Assembly (NCBI GenBank): GCA_018398815.1
Contig: CM031612.1
Coordinates: 6,247,575 to 6,311,574, forward strand
Direction of reading: 5' to 3'
Length of the DNA: 64,000 nt
Source of the DNA: Conus ventricosus
Lineage: Eukaryota > Mollusca > Gastropoda > Neogastropoda > Conidae
The position numbers and the translations under genes were made by a program. Shown here in pieces: positions 22,014 to 33,363 of this stretch; position 1 is the stretch's first letter, and each line of letters opens with the position of its first letter. Below the pieces are notes generated by a model, which was not told where the DNA came from, did not search any database, and saw nothing but the letters and a program-made list of their open reading frames with translations.

Positions 22014-22062
<49 letters not shown>
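21535..22062. repeat. GT, GC/GT and CA microsatellites
   Basis: GT repeats (21535-21565 and 21620-21670), CG-rich alternating tracts, then CA repeats at 21835-21901 and 22018-22062, separated by short unique spacers. Confidence 0.85.
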
Positions 22063-22066
<4 letters not shown>

Positions 22067-22329
22067 TATCTGTCTAACTATCTGTCTACAAGAATAAAAA
22101 CAATAGTCTTTCATGTCTCAGACTTGTATTTTAACACATTTTCGCTGTTAAAAACTTCATTAGGACAAGGTACAATGATAAAAGCCTCACATGAATTGAA
22201 ATGACATGTCGTTGATGTATTCCTAGTCAGTAAAACCAGGTAAAACATGTCAACGACTGTTGCACGCAAGGGCAAAATACACACCCATAGACCCTCCACC
22301 ACACCACACACAACATATCACGGAGAGAG
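22063..22329. other. Unclassified spacer
   Basis: AT-rich single-copy sequence between a CA run and a G run. Nothing recognised. Confidence 0.4.
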
Positions 22330-22910
22330 TAAGGGGGGGGGGGGGGGGGGGGGGGGGGGGAGAAAGAGGCAGAGAAAAGGGAGGGGAGGGAAGAAAGAAG
22401 ACGGTGGTGGGGGAGGAGAGTGGGGGAGAAAAAGGGAAGGTGTCGAGGAAGAAATAAAAGGCAAAGGGGAGGGGTGGGGGAGTGGAGGGGATGAAGATAT
22501 TTGGGGTATGAGGAAAATACGAACAAGATAAGAGACCAAGAAGAAGAAACATTTCATATATATGTATGTGATTACATATATACATCCACAACTGCATCCA
22601 CGTAGCATGATTAAAACAAAGGTGTACACTTCCTTCAGTTTATAAAGATGGGGTTATACGTGAAAAAAAGGTGGGTGGGGGGAGATGGGTGGTGGATGGG
22701 AGAGGGTATCTGGAAGTGGTAATGGGGGATTGGGGTTGGGGGAGAGGGGTTTGTAGGCGGGGCAGGGGGTGGGGGCGGGGTGTTTAAACCCCGTTGTCGA
22801 ACAAAAATAAGGGAGTAGGGGTAAGGGGAGGGAGGGAAAGGTTAGGGATAGGTGAGGCGGAGGGAGGGGAGAGGTAAGACAAGGGAAGGGGGGACATGGG
22901 CAATATGAAT
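22330..22910. repeat. G-rich purine tract
   Basis: A poly-G run at 22335-22360 is followed by GGGAGG/GGGGTGGGG-type sequence up to about 22900, nearly all purine in the first part. It has many potential G-quadruplex sites, and the run length may be unreliable. Confidence 0.7.
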
Positions 22911-23986
22911 GAATGAATTCTCAGAGGTATGACATAATTTCATTCTTAGAAATGCAGTTAAACAAAAATTGGTATGTTGATGAAGGGGGTCAGCCGGAAT
23001 GGTGATGACAAGACCATCACAAACTGCAAGAATCCCTTAAAAAAAGTGACATGTAACCCTGTGTAAGGGTGCAGCCTTCTGCCTGCAGTCGCCTCACTTT
23101 GAAACGACCTTTTGGTCAAATCGTAGAACAGTGACGTCAATCTTCTCCACAGAAAGAAATCTTTTCAAGCTGTGCTTCTTACCGTCAGCAGATCAACTTT
23201 TCTTATCTTCTGCAATGGGGATTTAGGCCTACCCACCGCCGATCGAGGATGTGACTTTTGGCTTTAGCATACATTTTAGTTGGGATTCGGATCAATGGGC
23301 CGAACCGGCATGCGTTCGGCTGTAACCGAGTCCGCACTCTCACAGAGACGCACACCGAATTTGCTGTCGAACTTTCGCTAGGAGCCTAATCGTTGTCCAT
23401 TTCTGTTGCTGGTGGTGACGATTCAAGGCAGCAAAGCAGACGTCATCGCATAGATCTAAATCTTCAAGAATTTCGTTCTTTTTTGCTCGCGACCGCGGGA
23501 AAAGCCTGGCGAGTATCTCAAGCTTAATAATCTGACAGCTTCGAAAGTCTTTGAAACGAGTTCGCCTCAGTGGATCAGTGGAAAAATTGCGTAAAAAAAA
23601 TAACGTTGTGGACCTAGATTTTAAAGGTGGTAAGTCGGGGTTTTTCGAACACTTTCTAGGTTAAACAATTGACGCTGATCGCAGAGAGAGTTGTAAGGGA
23701 CAGCGGCAGCAGTCCATTCTGATTCTGTTGTGGTCATCATGGTCATCCAGCTTGGGCCAGTTGAAAAGTTTTGGAGCGCCAAAAGGCCAGATGTGACCGC
23801 TGTCGCGTGTGCATTTGCTCGTTGACTGGTGGACATGCTCACGCGACATTCTGGCCGGAATTCATCCTGCAACGGCGCTCGCTAAACTGCGGCTTCAGTG
23901 GCGCCCGCACTTTTTGACAAAGCACTGAGAAAAGTTGGAATGGGAACGAGCGAAGTAAACCAAACCGAGCAACTCTTCAAACAACA
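22911..23986. other. Single-copy, locally CpG-rich sequence upstream of candidate exon
   Basis: No repeats. From about 23220 to 23980 CpG dinucleotides are more frequent than elsewhere, including CTCGCGACCGCGGG near 23486. Together with the candidate first coding exon at 23987 this may be promoter and 5' leader, but no TATA box or initiator is clear. Confidence 0.35.
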
Positions 23987-24064
23987 ATGGGGACTGAGGA
24001 CTGTCCTCTCCTGATTAAGAAAAGAAAAATTGCGTGCGGAATGTTGTCTGCATTTAGTCTTCAG
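23987..24064 (+). CDS. Candidate first coding exon, unknown gene
   Basis: ATG at 23987 in a good context (ACAACAATGG) opens 26 codons, MGTEDCPLLIKKRKIACGML and SAFSLQ, ending exactly at CAG followed by GTACT, a usable splice donor in phase 0. The next candidate exon (24491-24560) starts in the same phase, and the intron between them would be 426 nt and contain the CA/GA microsatellite. Too short to identify. A chance arrangement is possible. Confidence 0.35.
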
Positions 24065-24111
24065 GTACTAAAAAAAAAAGACTGAATTGGGAAATCATCC
24101 ACACACGTACA

Positions 24112-24113
24112 CA

Positions 24114-24163
<50 letters not shown>

Positions 24164-24182
24164 AGAGAGAGAGAGAGAGAGT
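24112..24182. repeat. (CA)n-(GA)n microsatellite
   Basis: CA run passing into GA runs. It would be intronic in the model formed by the two candidate exons on either side. Confidence 0.9.
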
Positions 24183-24490
24183 TCTCCCCTCTGTCTCAGT
24201 GTCTGTCTGTCTCTGATGATTTCCCTTCCAAGTTTTTCAGAACCTGGAGACTTGATGCGGACAAATTTTTACGCAAAACACGTTTTGACCCACCACCGAA
24301 GGACTGCACGTGCACTTGGGTGCGCATTTGCGTCAACATTGGGCCTTTTGGCATTCCATAGAAAACTTGGCAGTTCTGAATTGGGTTTTTACTAGCATTG
24401 CCCCATCAGTGGCTTTGAAGTATGAACTCCCAGTCGCGTGGAACGCAGAGCCTGTTTGGTATCTTCAAACAATTTTGTTCTCTCTTCCAG

Positions 24491-24560
24491 GATACGTACG
24501 ACTTGATCCGAGTCAGAGGGGCCACCGATCCGGGATCAAGGCTCCAGAACGTCGGACAAG
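24491..24560 (+). CDS. Candidate internal exon, unknown gene
   Basis: Preceded by a strong acceptor (TTTTGTTCTCTCTTCCAG) and followed by a consensus donor (CAAG then GTAAGG). In phase 0 the 70 nt read DTYDLIRVRGATDPGSRLQN and VGQ, without stop and with protein-like composition. It joins in phase with the exon at 23987-24064. No further exon was found with confidence. I do not recognise the protein. Confidence 0.45.
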
Positions 24561-26170
24561 GTAAGGAAACCAGTTTAATTTTCAGCATGCAAGTCTTGGC
24601 CCTGCCGACATCTTGAAAGTTTGATAGCGATTGGCACGAGGCTGTAGCTTTGTTTGTTTCGTTTGTTTATGATTTGATTGGTACTTGCATTTTGAGTAGC
24701 CGGGTTGGAGGTCGTTCTTTTTAGTCCTGAGACCTTAACTGTTTTAGTAGGATTTGAGTTTCGGCGTTTAGTCTGTTCACCGTCCCGGCTTTAATTTAAC
24801 TTGCGTTCGTTTCATTTGGTTAGGCCGTGAGTAACATATCATGGTTTTTCCTCCTAAACCTGTCCAGTTCTCTCCTATTCCGAGTCACAGCTGCCCAAAC
24901 TGCTTTCATGCATGAACAGTATCACAAATTCGACTGTTCACGCCAATCATTGGCTGCCATTGTTGTCATGTCGAAACTCGAACGTATGATTTACTGATAC
25001 TTGACGTAATAATTACGCTATCACTCAGTTATAAAAACCTATGACTGTCATTATTACCATGCTAATATGTGGCAAGTCAAAATCAATCTGCTGGGTGTCA
25101 TAACGACCAGTGAAATCCACCGTTACAGGTATTGGGTGATATAATCACATGGAGAATAATGAAGCTAACAGCACAGTAACACATTCTGCCGATGTGGGGA
25201 TAATGGAAAGTGAACTGTTCACTGAGTGTTCCTTCAGGTTGTCATTAAAGCCACTCTTGCTGATAACGAAGAAGGAACACCTGAATTTGAATCTCATGGC
25301 ACTTAAACAACAAACAACCACCGAAAGAAAAAAAAAACCACCACACACACACACATACACACACACACAACACAACAACACACACACACACACAAACAAC
25401 AACAACACCAAACAAAAAAAACCACCGAACAATCATGCACGCACGCACCGCACTCACTCCTCAGGAAAACTGCGTGTGATCTTCCTATTCCTGGTCCTGC
25501 GACTGAGTCACGTGACCTGGCTTTTGATGTTTCAATTTTTACAAGTTACTCTTCAACCAATAGTATGAAAGAAAAAAGTTCATGATGACAGACAACCCTG
25601 GGTTTGGTTGTGTAGTTAAGAGATCAGGAGGAGCAGTTGAAAGGGTACAGGGGACCGTCTCCTCCCCATGTCCTCCCCCCCCCTCCACCCCCCCACCACC
25701 CCCCCTCTCCCCCCCTCCCGGAAAGGTACTTGGCAATGCTACTGTCTGGATCTTCCATTTTTGTGTATAATATCCGAGATATCAAAGGAAATGTTGAAGG
25801 AGGGAGGGAGGCGCCACAGTAGATAAAGAACAAGAAAGAAAGCCTTTGCTACCATGCTGAGAGAGGTATACGTCCACACCTCCAAATGACCATGGCTTAC
25901 GGTATGTATTTGCCTCGCAGAAATAAGGATGCTTTTTTTGTACTGTGTAACCTCTGCCTGTGGTTATGCCAGGCAAATTGATGCCGTAATCAGCATTCAT
26001 TTGGAGTTATGGACATGTAACTCCCTCGCCACAGGAGCAAAGTTATCGTTCTTGTTTATTACTTATAATTCAAGACGATTGCTTTTTTCTTTGATAATGA
26101 TTTAGCAGCTGACATAAACCCCCCCCCCCCCCCCCCCCCCCTGTGAGTCTTGTTCTCAGAGATAATAGAA
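24561..26170. other. Single-copy sequence with short simple repeats
   Basis: Would be intronic or intergenic to the candidate gene before it. Contains CA/CAA repeats (25340-25410), C-rich tracts (25673-25720) and a poly-C run (26120-26141). No other coding signal is convincing. Confidence 0.4.
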
Positions 26171-26174
26171 CTGC

Positions 26175-26345
26175 CGTTCGGAAACGGAAAAAAATGACAC
26201 GTTTGCGGAGACTCGATTGTGAACAATGAATGAAACAGAAAAAAATGACACTTCTGCGGGAGACTCTGATTGTGAACATGAATGAAACGAAAAAAATGAC
26301 ACGTTCTGACGGAGACTCTGATTGTAACATGAATAAACAGAACGG
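26175..26345. repeat. ~53-bp minisatellite, 3 copies
   Basis: Units of GAAACGGAAAAAAATGACAC followed by GTTTGCGGAGACTCTGATTG and TGAACATGAAT, repeated three times with small indels. Confidence 0.75.
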
Positions 26346-27401
26346 AAGCTGTGATATCTAAGCTATTGCTATCGTGGGAATACTGAACTTGATCGAGTGA
26401 ATACGAGCAAACTGATGAGCACAGTCTCTGACACTGGACGGACGTGGCTTAATACCGACATTATCATCAAGCAACTAGAAATGGACAAAATGCTGATATA
26501 ATACAAGCGCTATAACACAGCAGCGGTTATAGTCTTTCACAGCAGTATCCAATGCAATGAAGTGACGAGCAAGCTGGCTTAAGTCATGGCTCAGGTGGAA
26601 CAGCGACACTAGGATGTCGCAGCAACAAAACATAAATAAGTAACGTAAAACGCAACAAAAGGCATGAGGGCTGCAACACCACCCAAACTACCATCCCACA
26701 GAAGGGATCTGTCTCTTCCCCAGAAGTCAGATCAGGTAGCAATGAAGGCGCCGCCAAGCATCTGTGTACACGGACGGCAACCAATGTCACGCTGGAGAAA
26801 CTTAACGCCTGTCCTGGTGGTGCAACAACTACACAGCCAGACTGCTCCCTTTTCTATCAGCAGAGGTGGTTTACCCGGCCAGCAGAGAGCAGGGTACAGT
26901 GGAAGGTTTTGGGGCCAATTGACAGTACACTGCTGACTTCACATCAGAGTCACCAGGGAGACGGGGGTCTTCCACAATGAAATGGGTCAGCAGGACTTGG
27001 AAGCGCTATTGCTGAGGCTGGGAAGCATTATTGCTGAGGCTGGGAACACACACACATATGGGTGAAGGCTGTAGAATTTGTGTCAACAGGAAAGTCCACT
27101 CGAATCGAATGATTCTGCAGCGCAGTCCTACACCTGTCGTGCTTGTAATTTTTCACTCGAAAATAGTTTTACCAAGGCTTTTCCTGTTCCAGTGAATAAT
27201 GCTTGTACGCAAAATGACAGCGATGATTTGGTCTTGAGGGGCGGGAATGGGATGTATGAATCTGCTGTACCCCCTGAATGAGTGTAGGATCCAACGCGCC
27301 AACACTGTCAATGGAGTGTTGAATGAGGTGAACGCCTGAATCAGAACAGCGATGTAATAATGAGATGGACCAGAGCAGAGATGATCCAAATCGCTCCACA
27401 A
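26346..27401. other. Unclassified single-copy sequence
   Basis: Downstream of the TIR-receptor gene on the minus strand, so part may be its 3' untranslated region. GGAAGC-TATTGCTGAGGCTG is duplicated near 27000-27040. No gene recognised. Confidence 0.4.
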
Positions 27402-29340
27402 TCAGCAGAGGCAGAAAGTCATGAAGATATCCAGGTTTGAGCGGAGAATCTGCCAGCGCTCTGCGGGTTCCAGCCATTTCAGCAACCTGAGCAAGTGGTC
27501 TCCCTGCGTGAGGGCGGACGTGGTCCAATCGTGGAGATCCAGGTGGCTCAACCACGGAGGCGTCTGGCACGGATCCAGTTTAATCAGGAGAACTGAGGTG
27601 GAGCTGTGACGGCGGTCACAGACAGCTTCGATGATCATGGCGGCCTCAAAGTCTTTGCGGAAGTGGTCCTCAAAGTATGCCGCGGACAGGAAGACGAGAA
27701 ACCGGTGACTGTTCTGAATGGCGCGGGAAAGGGCCAGGATTTCTGTCAGATTCGGTGCAAGATCACGATCACGTAGACACACTCTGAAACCCAAGCCTTC
27801 CAAGACGGGCAGGACATTGTCATTATTATTTTGTCTCTTGTTGTGCTTCCGCATAGGATAGAAAAAGATCGTACTGGATTTCATTTACCTTGTAGGTCTG
27901 GTGTTTCGCTGGCCGTATTCTGAGGGTCAAATTCGAGTCCATTCTTCCTACTGTTGTGAGATATCCCATTGAACCATCGAGAGTCAGACGTCTATATGTC
28001 GACCTGTGAACTCAAGGAACCAAAGCAAACCATCGGAGTGAAAATATAAAGCTAAATACCACAACAATGACGCAAGTTCAAAATGATGGAAATATGTCAC
28101 CACAACTTCAGCGAAATCTTTGATAGTTTGAAAATCCCAGGACGCTTTGCAGATGGAAGGCGGCCTCTCGCAGACCGGCTGCTCAATGACTGGAGAGCAC
28201 TGGGACCTGTTCTTGAAGAGGTTCAGCATGTTTTGTTCCCGTGGAACCACCACCAAGGACATGAGGGTGAAGGACTTCGACCAGTTCAAACTGCTGCTTG
28301 GTTGTGTTATAGTAACGGCGAAGATACTTTGTGTTGTGGTAACCATAGGCATTCTCACATAGGCAGTGAACCAGACTGTATGTACCGCAGGGAATCAGCA
28401 GTTTCCATATGGCGAACAACTGTAAAGGGGGCACCCCAAATCTTTCTCCCTCCACATGCCAGAACAGCCAGTACAGGAGCAGAGCCTTCGAGCATCCATG
28501 GAAGTAGCTGTCCTGGCACAAGCTGTAATAAGACTGTGCGTTGACAGAGTAGTCCACTTCCACGTCGCCTCTGCAGACAGGTGCCAGTAATCTCGTTGTG
28601 AAATGCAGGATAGCACTGCTGGGGCTCGGATGATTTCTGCCTCTGTCGTATTTTGACAGTCTGAATTCCGCCATATGGAGGAACTCATCTTGAAACAGGC
28701 GTTTGCGGTCCACTTGATTTTGTCGCTTGGACTCGGGGGTGGTGTTTTTTTGTGCTTGGCTCCATGTTTCTTTCGTGTTTTTCATTTTCGTTCAGTAGTT
28801 TAGCAGAATTAGTAAAAAATCATGTAAAGATATGTTCATATGCTTTGACCAGTGACACGTTAGCTCCCGAAGTCCGATTCGCGAAGGAGATGGATTGTAA
28901 GAGTCACTTTCACTTCGTAGTTGCTGGACCACGAGATCTCAAATAGTTGGCAATGCTTTCATTTTTCAACAACTTCTGTGACAGACAGTGATGTTTAGTG
29001 CCTGTCTGTCATGGCGACGGGACACCATTTTTACGCCATACCACTTGATGATCAGTGGGGTGAGCGTTGGATAGCCCATATTCGTAAAACTCGCATGACA
29101 TCTGGACGTCTTCCAGGGGATACCGATAGAGTTTGGACAGGGAGAAAGGACGCTTCTTTCCCTCTGTGGCGGGATGGGTCATCAGTTCTTGGAATTCATT
29201 CTGTCTTCAGCATCTGAATGACATTGTCATCCACCCTCCACATCAGGTGTTCTGTAAATGTTGAGGAGGCAAAGCTCACGCTTCCGACGCGAGGAATGAC
29301 AGCAAGAGCTGCAACAAGCACCAACGACACGATGTCAGAC
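27402..29340 (-). pseudogene. Ig-like/TIR transmembrane receptor, frame-broken
   Basis: Minus strand, in order: a hydrophobic secretion-signal-like segment (LVLVAALAVIPRVGSVSF, 29338-29280); an Ig-like domain with cysteine (DVQMSCEFYEYG, ~29110), core tryptophan (VVWRKNG, ~29030) and the Ig signature VTLTIHLLRESDFG (28908-28865); a second Ig-like part with LLLYWLFWHVEG (~28480); a transmembrane stretch (CVIVVVFSFIFSLRWFALVP, ~28075-28015); and a TIR domain. TIR box 1 is YDLFLSYAEA (~27868-27839), and box 2 region GFRVCLRDRDLAPN with FLVFLSAAYFEDHFRKDFE lies in 27818-27630. This is the IL-1R-like plan of innate-immune signalling receptors. At least five frame changes occur, one between box 1 and box 2 (~27820-27832). 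It is either a pseudogene or an intact gene damaged by indel errors. Ectodomain assignment is less certain than TIR. Confidence 0.7.
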
Positions 29341-30479
29341 AAGTACGCAGTTTTCCACAAGCTTGTATCCTGCAATGTATCGTCAAATTAATCGTAGTAT
29401 GTAGTCGTGTATTGCCTGCAAACAAGAGACAACGTGTGTAAGCACAGACGCACGTGCAGACTGCCGAAACGACGTCATCACGAAAGCCATGCCTGTGGGT
29501 TTTCAGCAGGTAGATATACGCCACAACAGCACAGAGATACACCAAGTGTTGGCTGTTGCGGCCTCTCAAACGGGTCAGTCTGAAGAAACGAAAAATGTAA
29601 TCAGCCAAAGTAGACAAAAGTTTAACGTGGACAAATATGATTTCAGTGATCACTTCGGATACATGCATGATTCTCAACACTTTCAGTTAGTCTCAGTTAA
29701 AAGAGATGAAGACGCGCACATGCACAGATTTACACACAAGCCTGATGAAAGGTGCCAGGTACTTTGCCGGTCACAAACGTTCTGCAGATCTCTAATGGAT
29801 TTCAGTGTTAAACAGAAAACATCAAGAACAGGACGATACCTGGAATCCCCTAAAAATAATAGGAGAGATTATGTTTCTCAAAGAGGGTAAAATGTTAAGA
29901 CGGCAAACCTACGCAGTATTCATACACATCTGAATATCACTCTTCAATGCTGCCACTGTTTGCGATGTCTAATGCTTTGCTTTTTGCAACAAAGTCGAGC
30001 TATGTAGCACCTACAAACAGCAGTATTTCAGGCAAAAGAAAAAAAAATGACTGGCTAACAAAGCGCCGAGCTTCAACAAGGTCAGTGTTTGGGATCAGTC
30101 GGTTTAATCAGGCCTTAGTCACACATGCTCTCTGAACACACTGCTTCACAGGTCGTCGATCATTTCACGGATTTCAGACGTGCTGTGGGAAAAAGAGAAC
30201 CAACCCCAACAGGGAAACTTTTCAGAAGACCACCGTTCCTGCAGAGTCACGGGGCGTGTTGGCAGCAGCGTGTGGTTCAGAGTCTGAGGCGGAGAAGTCG
30301 GTGCCTCCCGACCTCCTTCCGAGGCGACTGGGTCACGGAGTTGGGGCCGGAAATGCTGCAGTTGCCGACGACAAGGGACGCGCAGTCTCTCCGTCTGGCA
30401 GCGGCTTCGTCAAAGCGTTTCTTCTGGAACAGTTGTAAAGTAGCATGTTCACAAACATCTCCACGGACGAAAACTGCTG
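29341..30479. other. Single-copy sequence upstream of the receptor
   Basis: Contains a good minus-strand splice acceptor (GTTGTCTCTTGTTTGCAG, 29444-29427) just 5' of the receptor start, so a non-coding or short first exon further upstream is possible. Open frames of about 133 codons on both strands near 29276-29890 are not convincing. Confidence 0.4.
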
Positions 30480-30625
30480 TTGCAGCTTTTTCTACAAATA
30501 CTGATGCTACTACTATTGCTGCTGCTGCTGCTGCAACAATTACTGCCATTCCTACTACCACCGCCGCCACCACCACTACTACTACCACTACTTCTACTGC
30601 TACTACTAATACTACGTTTTTAGTG
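30480..30625. repeat. (ACT)n-type triplet repeat
   Basis: Degenerate ACT/GCT/ACC triplets. The same repeat type returns at much greater length at 32.27-32.94 kb, on the other side of the foldback element. Confidence 0.8.
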
Positions 30626-30913
30626 TGTGTGTTTGTGGGAGTATGGTGGGCGGTTGCGTGGGTGGGATTCTGGAAAGGATGGCATGTGATACTGGGCAAG
30701 GATAAATACGTGGGAGGGACGGGGCGTGGGGGGAGGGAAGGGGCAGATACAAAAGTGTCATATGCAAATGAAAAAAAAGGCAAAAAAAACAACAACAAAA
30801 AAACACACACACCCCCCCCAAAACCGTCAACTGAGAACATTACTTCAAAATCCCAAGTCTGCCTCACTGAAGTATTTGATAGTGATGTGCGAGGGAGAGG
30901 GTTACAGGTGAGA
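30626..30913. other. Unclassified spacer
   Basis: G-rich then A-rich sequence between the triplet repeat and the foldback element. Nothing recognised. Confidence 0.4.
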
Positions 30914-31062
30914 GCCGCCGATTTGTCGCACACGCCGATTTGTCGCATGTGCGACAAATCAGCGGAAAAAGGGGTGTCTGAACCGCCGATTTGTCGCACA
31001 CGCCGATTTGTCGTACGTGCGACAAATCGCGGTTCAGCCTCACGCTGCTTTATCGCACATGT
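30914..31062 (+). repeat. Nested palindromes in left foldback arm
   Basis: Six copies of a GATTTGTCGCAC-type core occur here in both orientations: direct near 30919, 30936, 30984 and 31001, inverted near 30950 and 31017. Adjacent copies form near-perfect palindromes of about 28 bp (CCGATTTGTCGCA then TGCGACAAATC). The right arm repeats the set. Confidence 0.8.
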
Positions 31063-31266
31063 ATAGGGTGTGTGTGTGTGTGTGTGTGTGTGTGGTGAAT
31101 GGGAGAAAGAGATGAAAAGACAGACAGAGAGAGAGAGAGAGAGAGAGATGAAATGAAAATGAAATGAAAAATGAAACGAAATGAAATGAAAAATCTTTTA
31201 ATTATTTTGCAAAAATAGCAAATAGCTTTCAGGAGACCATGGGAACCTATAGTATATTGGGCGCCA

Positions 31267-31267
<1 letters not shown>

Positions 31268-31341
<74 letters not shown>

Positions 31342-31342
31342 A

Positions 31343-31390
<48 letters not shown>

Positions 31391-31470
31391 ACACACACAC
31401 ACGTACACACACACGTACACACACACACACGTACACACAACATTTACGTACACACACACACACACACTGC
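31268..31470. repeat. (CT)n and (CA)n with CGTACACA variants, element centre
   Basis: CT run to about 31341, CA run to 31388, then CA repeats interspersed with CGTACA. Confidence 0.9.
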
Positions 31471-31742
31471 CAGTTGTTTCTCTTGTTAAATTAACGAGTA
31501 ACCTTTTGGGAAGTCCATTAAGGAACATTTTATAATCATAATCGTAAGTTAGATTATTTTAGTTATTTTTATCTAATTTTTCATAGTTACTGTCCTACAA
31601 TTCATCTATCCTTTATTTTTGTTCCATGTAACCACATCGTCCTCTTTTCTTTTATGATAATAGTCTAAAATTGTAAACAATATGTTATTTAGACGTCTGC
31701 AATCACCTATATGTGTGACGAGACGTAAAACAGAATTCCTTC

Positions 31743-31744
<2 letters not shown>

Positions 31745-31786
<42 letters not shown>

Positions 31787-31802
31787 TCTGTCTGTCTGTC
31801 TG

Positions 31803-31848
<46 letters not shown>
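31745..31848. repeat. (CA)n-(CTGT)n-(CT)n, element centre
   Basis: Three simple repeats in a row just inside the right arm of the foldback element. Confidence 0.9.
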
Positions 31849-31850
<2 letters not shown>

Positions 31851-32042
31851 GCCAGCAGCAAAGCCCATCATTGAATATATATCTGTGAAGCAGACCTAGT
31901 TGAAGGTTTTCGCAAAATAATTAAAAGATTTTTCATTTCATTCATTTTATTTCGCTTCATTTTTCATTTCATTTTCATTTCATATATATATATCTCTCTC
32001 TTTCTCTCTCTCTGTCTTTTCCTCTCTCCTCTCCATTCACCA

Positions 32043-32093
<51 letters not shown>

Positions 32094-32273
32094 TACATGT
32101 GCGACAAAGCAGCGTGAGGCTGAACCGCCGATTTGTCGCACGTACGACAAATCGGCTTGTGCGACAAATCGGCGGTTCAGCACACCCCTTTTTCCGCTGA
32201 TTTTGTCGCACGTGCGACAAATCGGCGTGTGTGACAAATGCACCGGTGAGGCTGTGCCCCGTGTTGTGGCCAC

Positions 32274-32756
32274 ATACTACTGCTGCTACAGGTGCTACTA
32301 CCACTACTACTAATCCCACTACTATTCATACTACTATTACTACTACCGCTACAGATGCTGTTTGTACTACTTCTACTACTCCTTCTACTAATACACCTAT
32401 TACTACCACCACTACTGCTGCTGCTACTACTAAGCTACAATAACTACTGCTTCCACTGCCTGCTACTACCACAACTGTTACAACTACAACAACTGCTGCT
32501 GCTTCTATTACTTCAACTTAACTACCACTACTGCTACTGGTGGTGCTACTGCTTATACTACTAATACTGCTGCTACTTCTACTACCACTGGTATTACTAT
32601 TACCATTTCTGCTAGTACCACCTCTTCTACTGCTGCTGCTACTACTACTACTACTACTGCTACTACTACTACTACTACTGCTACTACCACTACCACTACT
32701 GTTGATGCTGTTGTTTGCTACTACTATCACTACTACTACTACTACTACTGCTACTG

Positions 32757-32791
<35 letters not shown>

Positions 32792-32859
32792 ACCACTACC
32801 ACTACTGTTGATGCTGTTGTTGCTACTACTATCACTACTACTTCTACTGCTACTACTAC

Positions 32860-32890
<31 letters not shown>

Positions 32891-32940
32891 GCTACAACTA
32901 CTACTACTACTACTACTGCTACAACTACTACGCCGCTCAG
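32274..32940. repeat. Long degenerate (ACT/GCT)n triplet repeat
   Basis: About 665 bp of TAC/TGC/CAC triplets in one register. It is open in several frames on both strands and yields homopolymer-like poly-Leu, poly-Thr, poly-Val or poly-Ser translations. A segment around 32640-32720 recurs near 32755-32840 (CACTACTGTTGATGCTGTTG), so there is higher-order duplication. Confidence 0.9.
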
Positions 32941-33024
32941 TGCTGCTGCTGGTGTTTCTGCTAGTTCTGCCGCCACTGGCACTGGAGAAGGCAGCAGCTA
33001 ACTGCCTGCTCACTATTTACAGAT

Positions 33025-33363
33025 TGCCACCGTGTCCACAGTGGAGAGAGATCCCTGTGCAGGTCTGACGCCTTTGTAGAAACGACCATGACTGCCACCG
33101 TGTCCACAGTGGAGAGAGATCCCTGTGCAGGTCTGACGCCTTTGTAGAAACGACCATGACTGCCACCGTGTCCACAGTGGAGAGAGATCCGTGTGCAGGT
33201 CTGACGCCTTTGTAGAAACGACCATGACTCCCAACCGTGTACACAGTGGAGAGAGATCCCTGTGCAGATCTGACGCCTTTGTAGAAACGACCATGACTGC
33301 CACCGTGTACACAGTGGAGAGAGGTCCGTGTGCAGGTCTGACGCCTTTGTAGAAACGACCATG
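33025..33363. repeat. 68-bp minisatellite, 5 copies
   Basis: Unit starts TGCCACCGTGTCCACAGTGG and ends GTAGAAACGACCATGAC, with starts at 33025, 33093, 33161, ~33229 and ~33297. Copies differ by a few substitutions and one inserted base. The period is not a multiple of three, yet the minus strand is open in all three frames. Confidence 0.95.

Larger units (their letters stand above)
30914..32243. mobile_element. Foldback element with >300-bp inverted arms
   Basis: 30914-31216 is the inverted copy of about 31908-32243. Arm order is: a palindrome-rich head with CGCCGATTTGTCGCAC motifs; TTCAGCCTCACGCTGCTTT; ACATGTATAG; a GT run; GTGAATGG; GA-rich; GAAATGAAAATGAAATGAAA-type sequence; and CTTTTAATTATTTTGC at the inner end. 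Arms look above 90% identical outside the microsatellites. The ~690-bp centre (31217-31907) is mostly CT and CA repeats without coding potential. The whole can fold into a long hairpin. It fits a non-autonomous foldback DNA transposon. Confidence 0.8.

Noticed and set aside
28083..28544. 153-codon plus-strand frame
   Set aside because: It is antisense to the Ig-TIR receptor, whose minus-strand motifs are convincing.
30125..31066. 313-codon plus-strand frame
   Set aside because: Its second half is triplet repeat, A-rich spacer and the palindromic foldback arm. The first half shows no domain.
32274..33001. Overlapping poly-Leu, poly-Thr, poly-Val and poly-Ser frames
   Set aside because: All derive from one triplet repeat read in different frames and strands.
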